From Flavobacterium okayamense (GTDB lineage: Bacteria > Bacteroidota > Bacteroidia > Flavobacteriales > Flavobacteriaceae): DNA of 64,000 nt. The notes beneath the pieces were generated by a model, which was not told the DNA's origin, ran no database searches, and saw only the letters and a list, made by a program, of their open reading frames with translations. The stretch's first letter is position 1; every line of letters starts with the position of its first letter. Below, one piece after another: positions 43,067 to 53,370 of this stretch. Both the position numbers and the translations under genes were made by a program. The stretch covers positions 1,860,001-1,924,000 of the forward strand of contig NZ_AP024749.1 in NCBI RefSeq assembly GCF_019702945.1, written 5' to 3'.

Positions 43067-43579
43067 TTAATTCGTTTCATAATTACCGAAAATATAACTT
43101 ACAAAACTAAAAGAATCTTCTCCGCTACTGAAACTAATGTTTTGAAAAGTGATATTATGTGTCGATCCGATAATTGTTACTCCATCAGTATCGTATAAAT
43201 AGTTAGTTTCAACAATCATTGTACCTCCGGTTGCAATCCATTCTTTAGAAACAGTTGGAGTCGCAGGAGGTAAATCACTACAAATAGTTGTTGAGCTAAC
43301 TGTACCAGAGTATTTTCTATAAATAACTTTGTTTGAAGTATTTATTGTTACTTCTCTAGGAGTGTCTCCAGTTTCAGTATTATCAAATGCGCTATCATAG
43401 GTCGCTTGCGGTAGGCTTATTAACAAAAGTTCTTCGTTTTTTGTTTTAAAAAGTATTGTTTTGTCACTGCATTTTTGGATTATTTGGTTATCAAAATCAA
43501 ACGATTGTAATGTAATTTCACCATCATCGCAAGAAGTTGATAGAAGTAGTGCTATAATTAATCCGAAAACCTTTTTCAT
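43067..43579 (-). CDS. Lipoprotein of unknown function
   Basis: 170 aa from the ATG at 43579 (MKKVFGLIIALLL), with lipobox LSTSC (Cys17) and an acidic DDGE tether. The frame is open six codons further upstream, but the signal peptide favours this start. The body is beta-rich and Thr/Ser-rich with two more cysteines (QKCSDKT, STTICSDLPP). No family recognised. It is transcribed alone. Confidence 0.7.
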   Translation of the reverse strand: MKKVFGLIIALLLSTSCDDGEITLQSFDFDNQIIQKCSDKTILFKTKNEELLLISLPQATYDSAFDNTETGDTPREVTINTSNKVIYRKYSGTVSSTTICSDLPPATPTVSKEWIATGGTMIVETNYLYDTDGVTIIGSTHNITFQNISFSSGEDSFSFVSYIFGNYETN

Positions 43580-43684
43580 GATGCTTATTTTTAGCAAACT
43601 TAATCAATTATGAAATAAGAACAAATTAGTTTTTCGTCTCTTAGATTAATTTTATCCCATTTGTTTTTAAGTTAGCTAAAATGT

Positions 43685-43713
43685 TTGTTACTTCGCATTA
43701 CTAAGTACTTTTT
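43685..43713 (+). promoter_or_regulatory. Promoter of the FHS transporter gene
   Basis: TTG at 43685-43687, an 18-base spacer and TACTTTTT at 43706-43713 (one mismatch to TAnnTTTG), 16 bases before the ATG. Confidence 0.5.
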
Positions 43714-43728
43714 TAAAATCATTAAAAA

Positions 43729-45510
43729 ATGAATGCACAAACCAATCAAACTAACTATCCTGCTTTATATACTTTAATTACTGTTTTTTTCTTTTGGGGA
43801 TTTATCGCAGCTGGAAACAGTGTTTTTATTCCTTTTTGTAAAAACTATTTTAGTTTAGATCAATTTCAATCTCAATTAATTGATTTTGCCTTCTATACGG
43901 CATATTATATAGGAGCATTATTATTATTTGTATTTGGAACCTTAAGAAAGTCTGATATTGTAGGTGCTTGGGGATATAAAAGAAGTATAGTTTATGGGTT
44001 GTTATTTTCTGCTTTAGGAGCTGGAGCAATGATATTAGCAGTTGAGGCGAATTTATATGTTGGGATGTTGGCTGGACTTTTTATAGTTGCTTTAGGTTTT
44101 TCATTGCAACAGACAGCTGCAAATCCATTCGCAATTTTATTAGGAGATCCTAAAACAGGTGCAAGCCGAGTTAATCTTGGAGGTGGGATCAATTCATTTG
44201 GAACTATGATAGGTCCAATATTAGTTGGTTTTGCATTGTTTGGGTCAACAGCTTCTATTACGGATGAACAAATAAAAAATTTAGAATTAAGTAAAGTAAT
44301 TTTGCTTTATTCTGGAGTGGGTTTACTTTTTTTGGCAGCTGCAGCATTGTTTTACTTCTCAAAAAAAGTTCCTAATGGAATTTCAAAAGAACCAATGGAA
44401 AAAGCTAATAAAGCTCTGAAAACATTGGTAGTTATGACTTTACTTTTAGGTTTTATGTTTACTCCTGTTTTTAATAGTTATAGAGGTGAGGAAATTAAAA
44501 AGATTCAAACATTAGAATACGATTTAGCATGGTCAAAGTCTAATGAAAATATAAATCGATTAAAAAAAATGACTGGAGATGAAATTGCAGCTTATAAAAA
44601 ACAAAATATCGACAAGATTAATGAAATAGAAATGATTAAAACCAATCTGGACAATTTCAGATTTAAATGGTTAATCGGAGCATTACTTGTGGTAATAGTT
44701 GGAATATTGTTTTCTTATTTTTCAGCTAATAAAAATTCAGAAGGTTGGGGTGCAATGCAATATCCGCAATTGGTTTTAGGGATGTTGGCAATTTTTACAT
44801 ACGTAGGAGTGGAAGTTGCAATAGGCAGTAATTTAGGCGAATTGCTTAAAATGAATAGTTTTGGTGGATTGCAATCATCTGAAATTGCTCCTTATATTTC
44901 CATGTATTGGGGAAGTTTAATGATTGGTAGATGGGCAGGAGCAATAAGTGTTTTTAATTTAAATGATATAAATAAAAAAATAGCTTTGGTTATTGTGCCA
45001 CTTATAGCTTTTGGAATTATTATAGGAATAAATGTAGTTTCTGGAAAAGATATGAAACCTTTGTATTACTACATTGTTTGTGTTATTTTACAAATTGTAG
45101 CGTTCTTTTTAACTAAAGATAAACCGGCCAGAACATTAATCATTTTCGGTTTATTCGGAATTTTAGCCATGGTAGTCGGCTTGTTTTCAACTGGCACTGT
45201 TGCTATTTATGCCTTTTTATCAGGAGGATTAGCGTGTAGTATTATGTGGCCATCTATTTTTAGTTTGTCCATTTTAGGTTTAGGAAAATACACTTCACAA
45301 GGATCAGCATTTTTAATAATGATGATTTTAGGTGGCGGAATTATTCCGCCGATTCAAGGTAAGTTAGCCGATATTATCGGAATTCATCAATCGTACATAG
45401 TTGCAGTAATTTGTTTTGTTTACTTAACTTTGTTTGCTGTTTTAGTAAAAGGGATTTTGAAAAAACAAGGAATTAATGTAGATACTATTGAAGTAGAAGG
45501 TTCACACTAA
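43729..45510 (+). CDS. MFS sugar transporter, FHS (glucose/galactose/fucose) type, with long insertion
   Basis: 593 aa with 12 or more membrane helices. The opening ([22 protein letters not shown], then [18 protein letters not shown]) and [15 protein letters not shown] are characteristic of the FHS family, which imports hexoses with protons. At about residues 215-330 there is an insertion absent from typical 420-440-aa members: a membrane helix, a coiled-coil-like charged stretch ([17 protein letters not shown]) and another helix. Probably co-transcribed with the cysteine desulfurase gene, whose ATG follows the stop codon immediately. Confidence 0.88.
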   Translation: MNAQTNQTNYPALYTLITVFFFWGFIAAGNSVFIPFCKNYFSLDQFQSQLIDFAFYTAYYIGALLLFVFGTLRKSDIVGAWGYKRSIVYGLLFSALGAGAMILAVEANLYVGMLAGLFIVALGFSLQQTAANPFAILLGDPKTGASRVNLGGGINSFGTMIGPILVGFALFGSTASITDEQIKNLELSKVILLYSGVGLLFLAAAALFYFSKKVPNGISKEPMEKANKALKTLVVMTLLLGFMFTPVFNSYRGEEIKKIQTLEYDLAWSKSNENINRLKKMTGDEIAAYKKQNIDKINEIEMIKTNLDNFRFKWLIGALLVVIVGILFSYFSANKNSEGWGAMQYPQLVLGMLAIFTYVGVEVAIGSNLGELLKMNSFGGLQSSEIAPYISMYWGSLMIGRWAGAISVFNLNDINKKIALVIVPLIAFGIIIGINVVSGKDMKPLYYYIVCVILQIVAFFLTKDKPARTLIIFGLFGILAMVVGLFSTGTVAIYAFLSGGLACSIMWPSIFSLSILGLGKYTSQGSAFLIMMILGGGIIPPIQGKLADIIGIHQSYIVAVICFVYLTLFAVLVKGILKKQGINVDTIEVEGSH

Positions 45511-46632
45511 ATGCAAAAAATATATTTAGATAACGCGGCAACTACGCCTTTACGTGAAGAAGTTATTGTAGAAATGACAAACGTAATGCGCGATTTCTAT
45601 GGAAATCCGTCTTCTACGCACAGTTTTGGCCGTTCGGCAAAGACTTTATTAGAACAATCGAGAAAGTCGATTGCAAAGCTTTTAAATGCGCAGGCTTCTG
45701 AAATTATATTTACGGGAAGCGCAACCGAAGGAACCAACCTTATTTTACACAGTGCTGTTAAAGATTTAGGAATTAAACGCATTATTACTTCTAAAATTGA
45801 ACATCACGCAACTTTGCATACCGTTGAGCATTTAAAAAAAGACTTCGGAATTGAAATTGCGTATGTTCCTGTTCTTAAAGAAGGAAACCTTGATATAGAA
45901 AAATTATCCATCTTACTACAAGAAAAAATTCCAACGTTAGTTTCGTTAATTCATGTCAATAACGAATCGGGTGAAATTTTAGATATTGAGCGAGTAGGGT
46001 ATTTGTGTAAAGAAAACAATGCTTTATTTCATTGTGATACCGTGCAATCGATTGGAAAAACGGAATTTGATTTAGCAACTTTACCTGTTGATTTCATTGT
46101 TGCTAGTGCGCATAAGTTTCACGGACCAAAAGGTGTTGGTTTTGCTTATATTCGAAAAAATAATGTTATTCAACCGATGATTTTTGGTGGCGAACAAGAA
46201 AAAGGATTGCGTGCAGGAACTGAAGGTGTGCATCAAATTGTGGGAATGACAAAAGCATTAGAATTAGCGTACCAAGATTTAGATGCTGATAGAAAACACA
46301 TTATAGCATTAAAAGAATATTGCGTTTCTAAATTGAAAGAAATCTTTCCGGATGTTAAAATCATTGGTGCAACCACTTTTTACAACCTTATTAATGTGGT
46401 TTTGCCTTTAGACGAACAAAAAGCGTCTATGTTATTATTTATGGTTGACATGAAAGGAATTGCGGTTTCTCGTGGAAGTGCTTGCCAGAGTGGAAGCGTT
46501 AAGCCTTCGCATGTTTTGGCAGCGTTTTTACCTTTAGAAGACCAGCAAAAACCAAATCTTCGTATTTCGTTTAGCCATTACAATACGAAAGAAGAAATTG
46601 ATTGTTTGGTTGAAACTTTGAAAGGGGTTTAG
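45511..46632 (+). CDS. Cysteine desulfurase, NifS/IscS-like
   Basis: 373 aa PLP enzyme that takes sulfur from cysteine for iron-sulfur clusters or thio-modification of tRNA. The start IYLDNAATTPLREEV, the PLP lysine in ASAHKFHGPKGVGF (Lys202) and the active cysteine in SRGSACQSGS (Cys325) are intact. It is the short NifS/IscS-type form and not the SufS-type. No scaffold genes lie nearby; the only neighbour is the sugar transporter, whose stop codon abuts its ATG. Confidence 0.92.
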   Translation: MQKIYLDNAATTPLREEVIVEMTNVMRDFYGNPSSTHSFGRSAKTLLEQSRKSIAKLLNAQASEIIFTGSATEGTNLILHSAVKDLGIKRIITSKIEHHATLHTVEHLKKDFGIEIAYVPVLKEGNLDIEKLSILLQEKIPTLVSLIHVNNESGEILDIERVGYLCKENNALFHCDTVQSIGKTEFDLATLPVDFIVASAHKFHGPKGVGFAYIRKNNVIQPMIFGGEQEKGLRAGTEGVHQIVGMTKALELAYQDLDADRKHIIALKEYCVSKLKEIFPDVKIIGATTFYNLINVVLPLDEQKASMLLFMVDMKGIAVSRGSACQSGSVKPSHVLAAFLPLEDQQKPNLRISFSHYNTKEEIDCLVETLKGV

Positions 46633-46710
46633 TTAGAAAATTAGGAAAAACGAGTACAAAGTGCAAATTGGTAAAAAATTTTCGGGATATTATTGACTAC
46701 CCATTACTTA

Positions 46711-46730
46711 TACCGCCGTTAGTGGCAGTA
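46711..46730. repeat. Short GC-rich inverted repeat behind the DUF1963 gene
   Basis: TACCGCC and GGCAGTA (six of seven pairs) around GTTAGT, in an otherwise AT-rich gap of about 100 bases between convergent genes. It may serve as a weak terminator. Confidence 0.4.
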
Positions 46731-46734
46731 TTTA

Positions 46735-47616
46735 TTAGGAATTCTGAATTACAAACTTTGTGTTTTCAAAGTTTTTATTTTCTAAATCTTGCTTCTTTAT
46801 TCCAAAATATATTCCGCCACTTGCTCCAAACTTACTAAATTCAGGGTTTTCATCTAACATGTCAACTTGAAGTAGGAGAATGATTTCCTTTTCGTTTTTT
46901 CGAATTTCAGTTTTCTTTTTTTCGTCAATTTCATTTTCAAGATTATAGTTTTGGTTAGCCCACCAATAACTTACGTCACCTTGAACTGCATTTGCATTAC
47001 CTAGTATTTGATGACCAATGTCTTGATTAGCACCAGTCATTTCACAAATCAATTCGTTTGCTTCAAAAAGTAGATTTTCATCTTCATCACTAAAACCGTT
47101 TTCAAGAATTTGATAGTTTTGATAAGATGGGAGTGAGTAATGTTCATTAAATTCAATTTTACATTCCTTGAATTTGGCTAAATCATTATAATTTATTGGG
47201 TAATCTTGAGTTTTCAAATCATCAATGTTTTCATTGAAATATAAAACTTTATGGATTTTATTGAATGGCTCAGATTGATAATCAGTTTGATTTGTTGAGA
47301 AGAAGAAATATAAAATTCCTTTTTCCGGTAATTTATTTTCAACATCAAACTTTATTTCTTCTAAATTAATTTGACCAATGAATGCAAAAGGAAAGCCATT
47401 TAAAATGGGCCATTCAGTCCCTAAAGGTAAATCTGGTAATCCGCCAAATTTTGATTTTCCAATTTTGATTTTCTCTTTAGTTGCTTTTGTTTTTATTGAA
47501 ATAGTAGGTTTAAGCAATCCTAAAACTATATTAAAGTCAACTACCCAATCTAATTTTTTTAGTTGCTTCTTAACTTTTTCATTTAAGTTTTTATCTCCTA
47601 AGAAATTCCAATTCAT
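46735..47616 (-). CDS. DUF1963 (YwqG-like) protein
   Basis: 293 aa from the ATG at 47616 (MNWNFLGDKN); an ATG at 47637 is also in frame. Family features: SKFGGLPDLPLGTEWP near residue 80, FAFIGQINLEE, then YFFFSTNQ, the central HQILGNANAVQGD and the C-terminal LLLQVDMLDE followed by FGASGGIYFGI. DUF1963 proteins are cytoplasmic, of unknown function, and frequent in mobile or variable regions. It is a single-gene unit. Confidence 0.82.
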   Translation of the reverse strand: MNWNFLGDKNLNEKVKKQLKKLDWVVDFNIVLGLLKPTISIKTKATKEKIKIGKSKFGGLPDLPLGTEWPILNGFPFAFIGQINLEEIKFDVENKLPEKGILYFFFSTNQTDYQSEPFNKIHKVLYFNENIDDLKTQDYPINYNDLAKFKECKIEFNEHYSLPSYQNYQILENGFSDEDENLLFEANELICEMTGANQDIGHQILGNANAVQGDVSYWWANQNYNLENEIDEKKKTEIRKNEKEIILLLQVDMLDENPEFSKFGASGGIYFGIKKQDLENKNFENTKFVIQNS

Positions 47617-47776
47617 AGATTTGTGTTTTTTTTGCAAAATTTTCGTGTAATATTTCCATTAACATGTTTGTATGTATAACAAAATCATATATAGCAACTT
47701 TATTTGTGTGTATAAGTCTTACAAATGTCAGTTATATCTTTCTTTAAAAATAAAGAAAAATCTTGCCTATCTATAA

Positions 47777-47806
47777 AAAAATCCCGATTAAAATCGGGAT
47801 TTTAAG
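47777..47806 (-). terminator. Hairpin terminator of the E1 dehydrogenase gene
   Basis: AAATCCCGATT (47779-47789) pairs with AATCGGGATTT (47792-47802). Confidence 0.8.
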
Positions 47807-47808
47807 TA

Positions 47809-50214
47809 TTAATATAAACTTGGATATTTTGTTGGATTCACTTCGTGCATAATGGCATAAACCTTTTCAAAAATGTCTTCTACGCTTGGTTTTGAGAAGT
47901 AATCACCATCAGTTCCATACGCTGGTCGGTGTGCTTTAGATGCCAACGTTTGCGGTTCGCTATCTAGATGTTTATATGCTTTTTGATTTTCTACAATTTC
48001 TTGTAAAATATATGCACTTGCTCCACCAGGAACGTCCTCGTCAATCACTAATAAACGATTGGTTTTCGCAACACTTTTCACGATATCATGATTAATATCA
48101 AAAGGTAAAAGCGATTGAATATCAATCACTTCTGCACTAATTCCAAAAGATTCTAACTCATTAGCAGCTTGTTCTACTAAACGTAACGTAGAACCGTAAG
48201 AAACTAACGTAATATCAGTTCCTTCTTTTATTGTTTCAACCACGCCAATAGGTGTTTTAAATTCACCTAAATTCGTTGGCATTTTTTCTTTTAATCGGTA
48301 ACCGTTCAAACATTCTACAATTAATGCAGGTTCGTCAGCTTCTAATAATGTATTATAGAAACCAGCGGCTTTAGTCATATTTCTTGGAACTAAAACGTGA
48401 ATACCACGAATAGCATTAATAATCATTCCCATTGGAGAACCAGAATGCCAAATTCCCTCTAAACGATGTCCGCGTGTACGAATAATTAAAGGGGCTTTTT
48501 GTCTTCCTAGCGTTCTATATTGTAACGTAGCTAAATCGTCACTCATAATTTGGATAGCGTACAACAAATAATCTAAATATTGAATTTCTGCAATTGGACG
48601 TAAACCACGCATTGCCATTCCAATACCTTGACCAAGTATCGTAGCTTCACGAATTCCAGCATCAGCCACACGTAATTCACCGTATTTTTCTTGCATGCCT
48701 TCTAAACCTTGGTTAACGTCACCAATGTTTCCAGAATCTTCACCAAAAATTAAAGCTTCTGGATATTTAGAGAAAATAGCATCGAAATTGTCACGAATTA
48801 CCAAACGTGCATCAACATCTTCAGCTGTAGTATCATATTGTGGCTTCACTTCTTCAATTGAAGTAACGCTTTTGTTTGATTCTGAGAATAAGTGCGAACT
48901 GAATTTTGGTTGAATTTTAGCAAAATAACCTTCAATCCAACTCGCTAATTGCCCTTTTCCGCTTTCTTGAACAATTAAACGTAAAACTTTACGAGCAGTT
49001 GTTATAATGTCTTTGCGAATTGGCTCTTTAATTGAAGCTAAATCGTTCGCATGTTTTTCAATAAATACTTTATTCGGACTTCCAGCAGCAATTGAATTTA
49101 ATAAACCAACTAGTTCTTGTTGTTCGGCTTTAATTGGAGCAGTAAATGCTGTCCAAGCGGCTTTTTTGCCTTCTAAAACTTCTTTTTTTGTAGTTGAGTC
49201 AATTTCGTTTAGTTCTTCTTCGGTTGCGATATTGTTGGCAATCATCCATTCTTTCATTTTTGCCACACAGTCAAATTCAGTTTCCCATTCTAAACGCTCT
49301 TTACTTTTATAACGTTCATGACTTCCAGAAGTAGAATGTCCTTGAGGTTGTGTTAATTCTTGAACGTGAATTAAAACTGGAATATGCTCATTTCGAGCAA
49401 TATTTGATGCTTTTTGATAGGTTTCAACCAAAGCAGGATAATCCCAACCTTTAACACGAAGAATTTCGTATCCGTTAGTATCTTCATCACGTTGGAAACC
49501 TTTTAAGATTTCTGAAATATTTTCTTTCGTTGTTTGATGACGCGCGTGAACCGAAATTCCGTATTCGTCATCCCAAACGCTCATTACCATTGGCACTTGT
49601 AAAACTCCAGCAGCATTAATGGTTTCAAAGAATAAACCTTCAGAAGTGGATGCATTACCAATAGTTCCCCATGCAACTTCGTTTCCTTTATTTGAAAAGT
49701 TCGTAAAAGTTTCTAAACCTTTTACGTTTCTAAATATTTTTGAAGCTTGCGCTAATCCTAACAAACGAGGCATTTGCCCAGCAGTAGGAGAGATATCAGC
49801 ACTCGAGTTTTTTTGTTGTGTTAGATTTTTCCAATTCCCGTTTTCATCTAAACTATGCGTAGCAAAGTGTCCGCCCATTTGACGACCAGCACTCATTGGA
49901 TCAAAATTCAAATCAGTATGACCGTATAAACCAGCAAAAAACTGCTCGATGTTCATAGCACCAATGGCCATCATAAAGGTTTGATCACGGTAATAACCTG
50001 AACGGAAGTCACCATTTTGAAAAGCTTTGGCCATAGCTAATTGCGGAACTTCTTTACCATCACCAAAAATCCCGAATTTAGCTTTACCAGTAAGAACTTC
50101 TCTACGTCCAAGTAAACTACATTCGCGACTTACTACCGCAATTTTGTAATCGTTGATTACTTCTTTTTTAAAGTCTTCAAAAGATAAAACCTCTTTTTCC
50201 ATCGCTTTACTCAT
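47809..50214 (-). CDS. Fused 2-oxo acid dehydrogenase E1 component (alpha plus beta)
   Basis: 801 aa. The alpha (TPP-binding) part spans about residues 1-380 and the beta (transketolase-like) part about 460-801; in many bacteria these are two proteins. It decarboxylates 2-oxo acids with TPP for the pyruvate- or branched-chain-dehydrogenase complex; the fused form is usual in Flavobacteriia and fits the branched-chain type. Visible: GGHFATHSLDEN, WGTIGNASTSEG, SVWDDEYGIS, RDNFDAIFSKYPEALIFGED and QGIGMAMRG. The Mg-TPP motif reads GNA (residues 186-188) where GDG/GDA is expected. No E2 or E3 gene is adjacent. Confidence 0.9.
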   Translation of the reverse strand: MSKAMEKEVLSFEDFKKEVINDYKIAVVSRECSLLGRREVLTGKAKFGIFGDGKEVPQLAMAKAFQNGDFRSGYYRDQTFMMAIGAMNIEQFFAGLYGHTDLNFDPMSAGRQMGGHFATHSLDENGNWKNLTQQKNSSADISPTAGQMPRLLGLAQASKIFRNVKGLETFTNFSNKGNEVAWGTIGNASTSEGLFFETINAAGVLQVPMVMSVWDDEYGISVHARHQTTKENISEILKGFQRDEDTNGYEILRVKGWDYPALVETYQKASNIARNEHIPVLIHVQELTQPQGHSTSGSHERYKSKERLEWETEFDCVAKMKEWMIANNIATEEELNEIDSTTKKEVLEGKKAAWTAFTAPIKAEQQELVGLLNSIAAGSPNKVFIEKHANDLASIKEPIRKDIITTARKVLRLIVQESGKGQLASWIEGYFAKIQPKFSSHLFSESNKSVTSIEEVKPQYDTTAEDVDARLVIRDNFDAIFSKYPEALIFGEDSGNIGDVNQGLEGMQEKYGELRVADAGIREATILGQGIGMAMRGLRPIAEIQYLDYLLYAIQIMSDDLATLQYRTLGRQKAPLIIRTRGHRLEGIWHSGSPMGMIINAIRGIHVLVPRNMTKAAGFYNTLLEADEPALIVECLNGYRLKEKMPTNLGEFKTPIGVVETIKEGTDITLVSYGSTLRLVEQAANELESFGISAEVIDIQSLLPFDINHDIVKSVAKTNRLLVIDEDVPGGASAYILQEIVENQKAYKHLDSEPQTLASKAHRPAYGTDGDYFSKPSVEDIFEKVYAIMHEVNPTKYPSLY

Positions 50215-50390
50215 AATAAAAGAATTGAATTGTTACAAATGTAATCAAACCAAGAATAAATTACAACTATTAAAGTAAATTTAGATTGAAAATTATTAAT
50301 AATTCAACAAAATAATTGAAGAATATTTATTTTTAAGCACATTAAATAGGTTTTTTGTGATAAATTATCAATAAAACAGATAAAAAAATA

Positions 50391-53198
50391 TTAAAACCAT
50401 CGTCTAGTAAATAAGGAGATCAGGGTTTTAGGAGAAAGTGTAACTACAAAACGAATTCTTTGACCATAATTTGGGTCTTCTAATTCAAATCCATTTGAGG
50501 AATACACTGGGAAAAACAATTCAAAATAATCAGGAACTAAATTTAAGTGAACTCCGGTACCGTAAACAAATTGTGTTTTAGAGTAATTATTTTTAAACAT
50601 CCCTAAGTCGCCATAGACTTGTATCCAATTCCAAACATTGAAAGCAGTGTTTGTAGTAACCATCCATTGATTAGCAAATCGGTTTTCAAAAATTGATTTA
50701 AAGCCACCTTCTGCATACACATATTGTTGACTATATATACCAGTAGACTCACTTCTTCCTAGTAAATTTTGTTCAAACATATAATCACTAGGTCTATCTA
50801 ATCCAAAACTAAAAAAATCAGAATTAGTACTTCTATAGATGAATGTTCCTGCAAAAAGACGGAAAGTAATTTGTCGATTATCCTCAAACAGTTTTCTGTA
50901 ATGTATTTCAGTTGAAAATTTTCCAAATGAATTTGCTACTTGTAAATTGGTTAACAGGCTGTAATGTTTAGTGCCTTCAGATTGAAAATTCCCATATTTT
51001 GCATCAAAAACATTATAGTTTTCAGTATTTTGATCCAATTGAACTAAATCTGTTTTTTCTCTGTTTATATATAATTGTTTTAATTGAACAAATTCACTTT
51101 TATTTACTCTCAAATCTTTATCTCTAAAGAAAAATTGAACTACTGGAGTTAGTTTTGTGTATTTTGAATCTGGCGCATAATGAAATTGATTTCCGCTAGC
51201 TATATATCTAATTCTATATAATTCGCCAACATCTCTTACGTTTTGTGTAAAAACAAATGAAGCTTTTCCAACTAAAGATTGTGTATTAGGGGAAAAGAAA
51301 GGAGTAGCACTAAATTCAAAAGGCTTATTTAATAAAGATTTATTATTTACATTTACGCCAACTGCTAAACCATCATATAAATTGTACTCAAATTCAGGAA
51401 CATAGAAAATCTGATTGTAGTAAGGCTCTTCTAAATCTCTAAAAAAATTAAACTTTAAAGGACGATTGTTAAAAAAGAATCCTTTAAGTGATTTCCAATT
51501 GTTTCTCAGGTTGTATTCGGGAATTTCGTTGAAATAATTAAGGGTAATTTTATCAGCATTGTTTCTAGGAACAACAATAGTTGTATCAGTTTTAATGTTT
51601 TCAAACCATTTTTGATAAACTATGCTATCATTCTTTAATTCATAAAACGAAATAGGAACATTAGTTTTGGTTTTGTTTTTTATGGTAAAAGAGATAGAAT
51701 CTTGAGTTTTGTTTACTTTTCCAAATTTGAAATCTATCAAATCCCTTGAATTGACTAAAGTTGTAAAAAACCAATCAATATCTTTTTGAGTATTTTTTTT
51801 CAAAATGTATTCAAGTTCATATTTGCTTGAAGTACATTCGCTATTTAAAGTAATGAATTCTTGAATTGATTTTTCGACTATATCATTACCTAAATAACTG
51901 TCTAAAAATTTAAAATTTAAACCAGATCGATATTTTCCAGCAATTTTTTCGTTAAACTTTACCAAACTATTTTTTGGAGCACCTACTTCTTGGTCTAGAT
52001 TTTTTCTAGCCATTAGCATGTACAAGTAGTTATATTGTTGATTAAAGTCTAGGTTTATTATATTGTACGATTTTAGTAGTTTCCAGTGTGCAATATTTCC
52101 AGCCATTTTCATATCAGGATAGAAAGTATCTATATATTGCATCATAACAAATACTTGAATACCATCGTATACCCAATTTTCAGTTCTAGGATTCAATTGT
52201 AAATTAGCTTTTAAATAATTATTCAAATAAGTTTTTAAGAATTTCATTTCATACATAAACTCATTTGGATATGGATTTAAAAATGCAGGAAGTTGATTTA
52301 ATCCATAAAAAGGTTGTTTATCATAATCTTCTTGAGATACAATTATTTTTGTTGTTAAGCTTTTACCTAATTTTTCATTAATAAATCGAGTTATTTTGTC
52401 GATAACAATTGCTTGTTGATATTCCTCAAGTCTTTTTGGATCTTGACTTGTTGATACTTCAATAAACTCGTTTTTAAAATTTGTAAACTCTTTATTTTTT
52501 GAGATAATTACATCTGTTTCAATAGCGTTTTTACCATTTAATCTATACGTATTATTTGTTAAATCTTCTATTTCAAGGCTTGCGGCAATATAAAAGTTGT
52601 TAGGTACGGTGATAGTAATGTTATAATTTGATGGAATATTTGTTTTATCATCTAAATTTTCATTACTGTAAGCTATAAAACCTTTGTTTATGTATTTACA
52701 AGGAGTTATAAGCCAATCTCTTAAATAAATTTTATCTTCATTAGTAAAACCATAACGAGTAAACCTTTCATTTGGTAATTTTAAAGTGTATTTAAAATTA
52801 ATTTTTTGTGATTCGTTTGGTAAAATAGGAGTATTTAGCTTTAGTTCTATCAAGTCTACTTTCAGGTTTCTATCATAAACTAAAGCAATATTATTTTCAT
52901 CATAGCATTTAGTAATTTTAGTAAAACCTCTATCTTTTTCTTGTGCAAGATGAAAAGCTCTTATAAATTCATCAGAAAAACGTTTTGCAAGTGCTGAGTT
53001 TTTAGATGAAAAAGCATTATTCCAATCGTAAAGAATAACTTTTTGAAGTGTATCAGGTGAATTGTTATAATATTCTATTTCCTGAAATATTTCTATAGTT
53101 TTAGCATCTATATCTACAAAAGCATCAATAGTATGGTTGTGTTGTGAAATACTTTTCCAACATATTAAAGCAAAAAGAAATACTAAAAACTTTTTCAA
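50391..53198 (-). CDS. M1-peptidase-like protein fused to an outer-membrane beta-barrel, catalytic site lost
   Basis: 935 aa with a signal peptide (KSISQ). Residues about 20-480 follow the fold order of M1 (gluzincin) aminopeptidases: N-terminal beta domain (FVDIDAKTIEIFQEIEYYNNSPD), a helical catalytic-like part and a later helix bundle. The zinc motif HExxH is replaced by YEMKF at 316-320, and the region normally reading WLNEG reads WVYDG (Asp345), so no zinc site remains. Residues about 590-935 are alternating aromatic strands ending in FTRRWF, as in outer-membrane barrels. It probably acts as a binding or assembly protein of the outer membrane and not as an enzyme. Confidence 0.78.
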   Translation of the reverse strand: MKKFLVFLFALICWKSISQHNHTIDAFVDIDAKTIEIFQEIEYYNNSPDTLQKVILYDWNNAFSSKNSALAKRFSDEFIRAFHLAQEKDRGFTKITKCYDENNIALVYDRNLKVDLIELKLNTPILPNESQKINFKYTLKLPNERFTRYGFTNEDKIYLRDWLITPCKYINKGFIAYSNENLDDKTNIPSNYNITITVPNNFYIAASLEIEDLTNNTYRLNGKNAIETDVIISKNKEFTNFKNEFIEVSTSQDPKRLEEYQQAIVIDKITRFINEKLGKSLTTKIIVSQEDYDKQPFYGLNQLPAFLNPYPNEFMYEMKFLKTYLNNYLKANLQLNPRTENWVYDGIQVFVMMQYIDTFYPDMKMAGNIAHWKLLKSYNIINLDFNQQYNYLYMLMARKNLDQEVGAPKNSLVKFNEKIAGKYRSGLNFKFLDSYLGNDIVEKSIQEFITLNSECTSSKYELEYILKKNTQKDIDWFFTTLVNSRDLIDFKFGKVNKTQDSISFTIKNKTKTNVPISFYELKNDSIVYQKWFENIKTDTTIVVPRNNADKITLNYFNEIPEYNLRNNWKSLKGFFFNNRPLKFNFFRDLEEPYYNQIFYVPEFEYNLYDGLAVGVNVNNKSLLNKPFEFSATPFFSPNTQSLVGKASFVFTQNVRDVGELYRIRYIASGNQFHYAPDSKYTKLTPVVQFFFRDKDLRVNKSEFVQLKQLYINREKTDLVQLDQNTENYNVFDAKYGNFQSEGTKHYSLLTNLQVANSFGKFSTEIHYRKLFEDNRQITFRLFAGTFIYRSTNSDFFSFGLDRPSDYMFEQNLLGRSESTGIYSQQYVYAEGGFKSIFENRFANQWMVTTNTAFNVWNWIQVYGDLGMFKNNYSKTQFVYGTGVHLNLVPDYFELFFPVYSSNGFELEDPNYGQRIRFVVTLSPKTLISLFTRRWF

Positions 53199-53370
53199 CT
53201 GATTTTTTATAATAAGATTACAAGTATACTGAAAAAGTTGCGTAAAAAAATCTTAATTTAAACTTAATTGTCATGATTTAGCTACAATAAACGATAAAAA
53301 TGAGAAAAACAGAATGTTAGCGAATAAAATCACATAAAATTTATTTAAATTTGATTCTAATTATATTATT

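Noticed and set aside
46711..46730. Integron attC-like site behind the DUF1963 gene
   Set aside because: The GCCGTTAGT sequence recalls an attC core but does not fit GTTRRRY, no second core was found, and there is no integrase. Kept only as a short inverted repeat.
48695..49882. Plus-strand open frames across the E1 dehydrogenase gene
   Set aside because: Shadows of a strongly conserved minus-strand protein.
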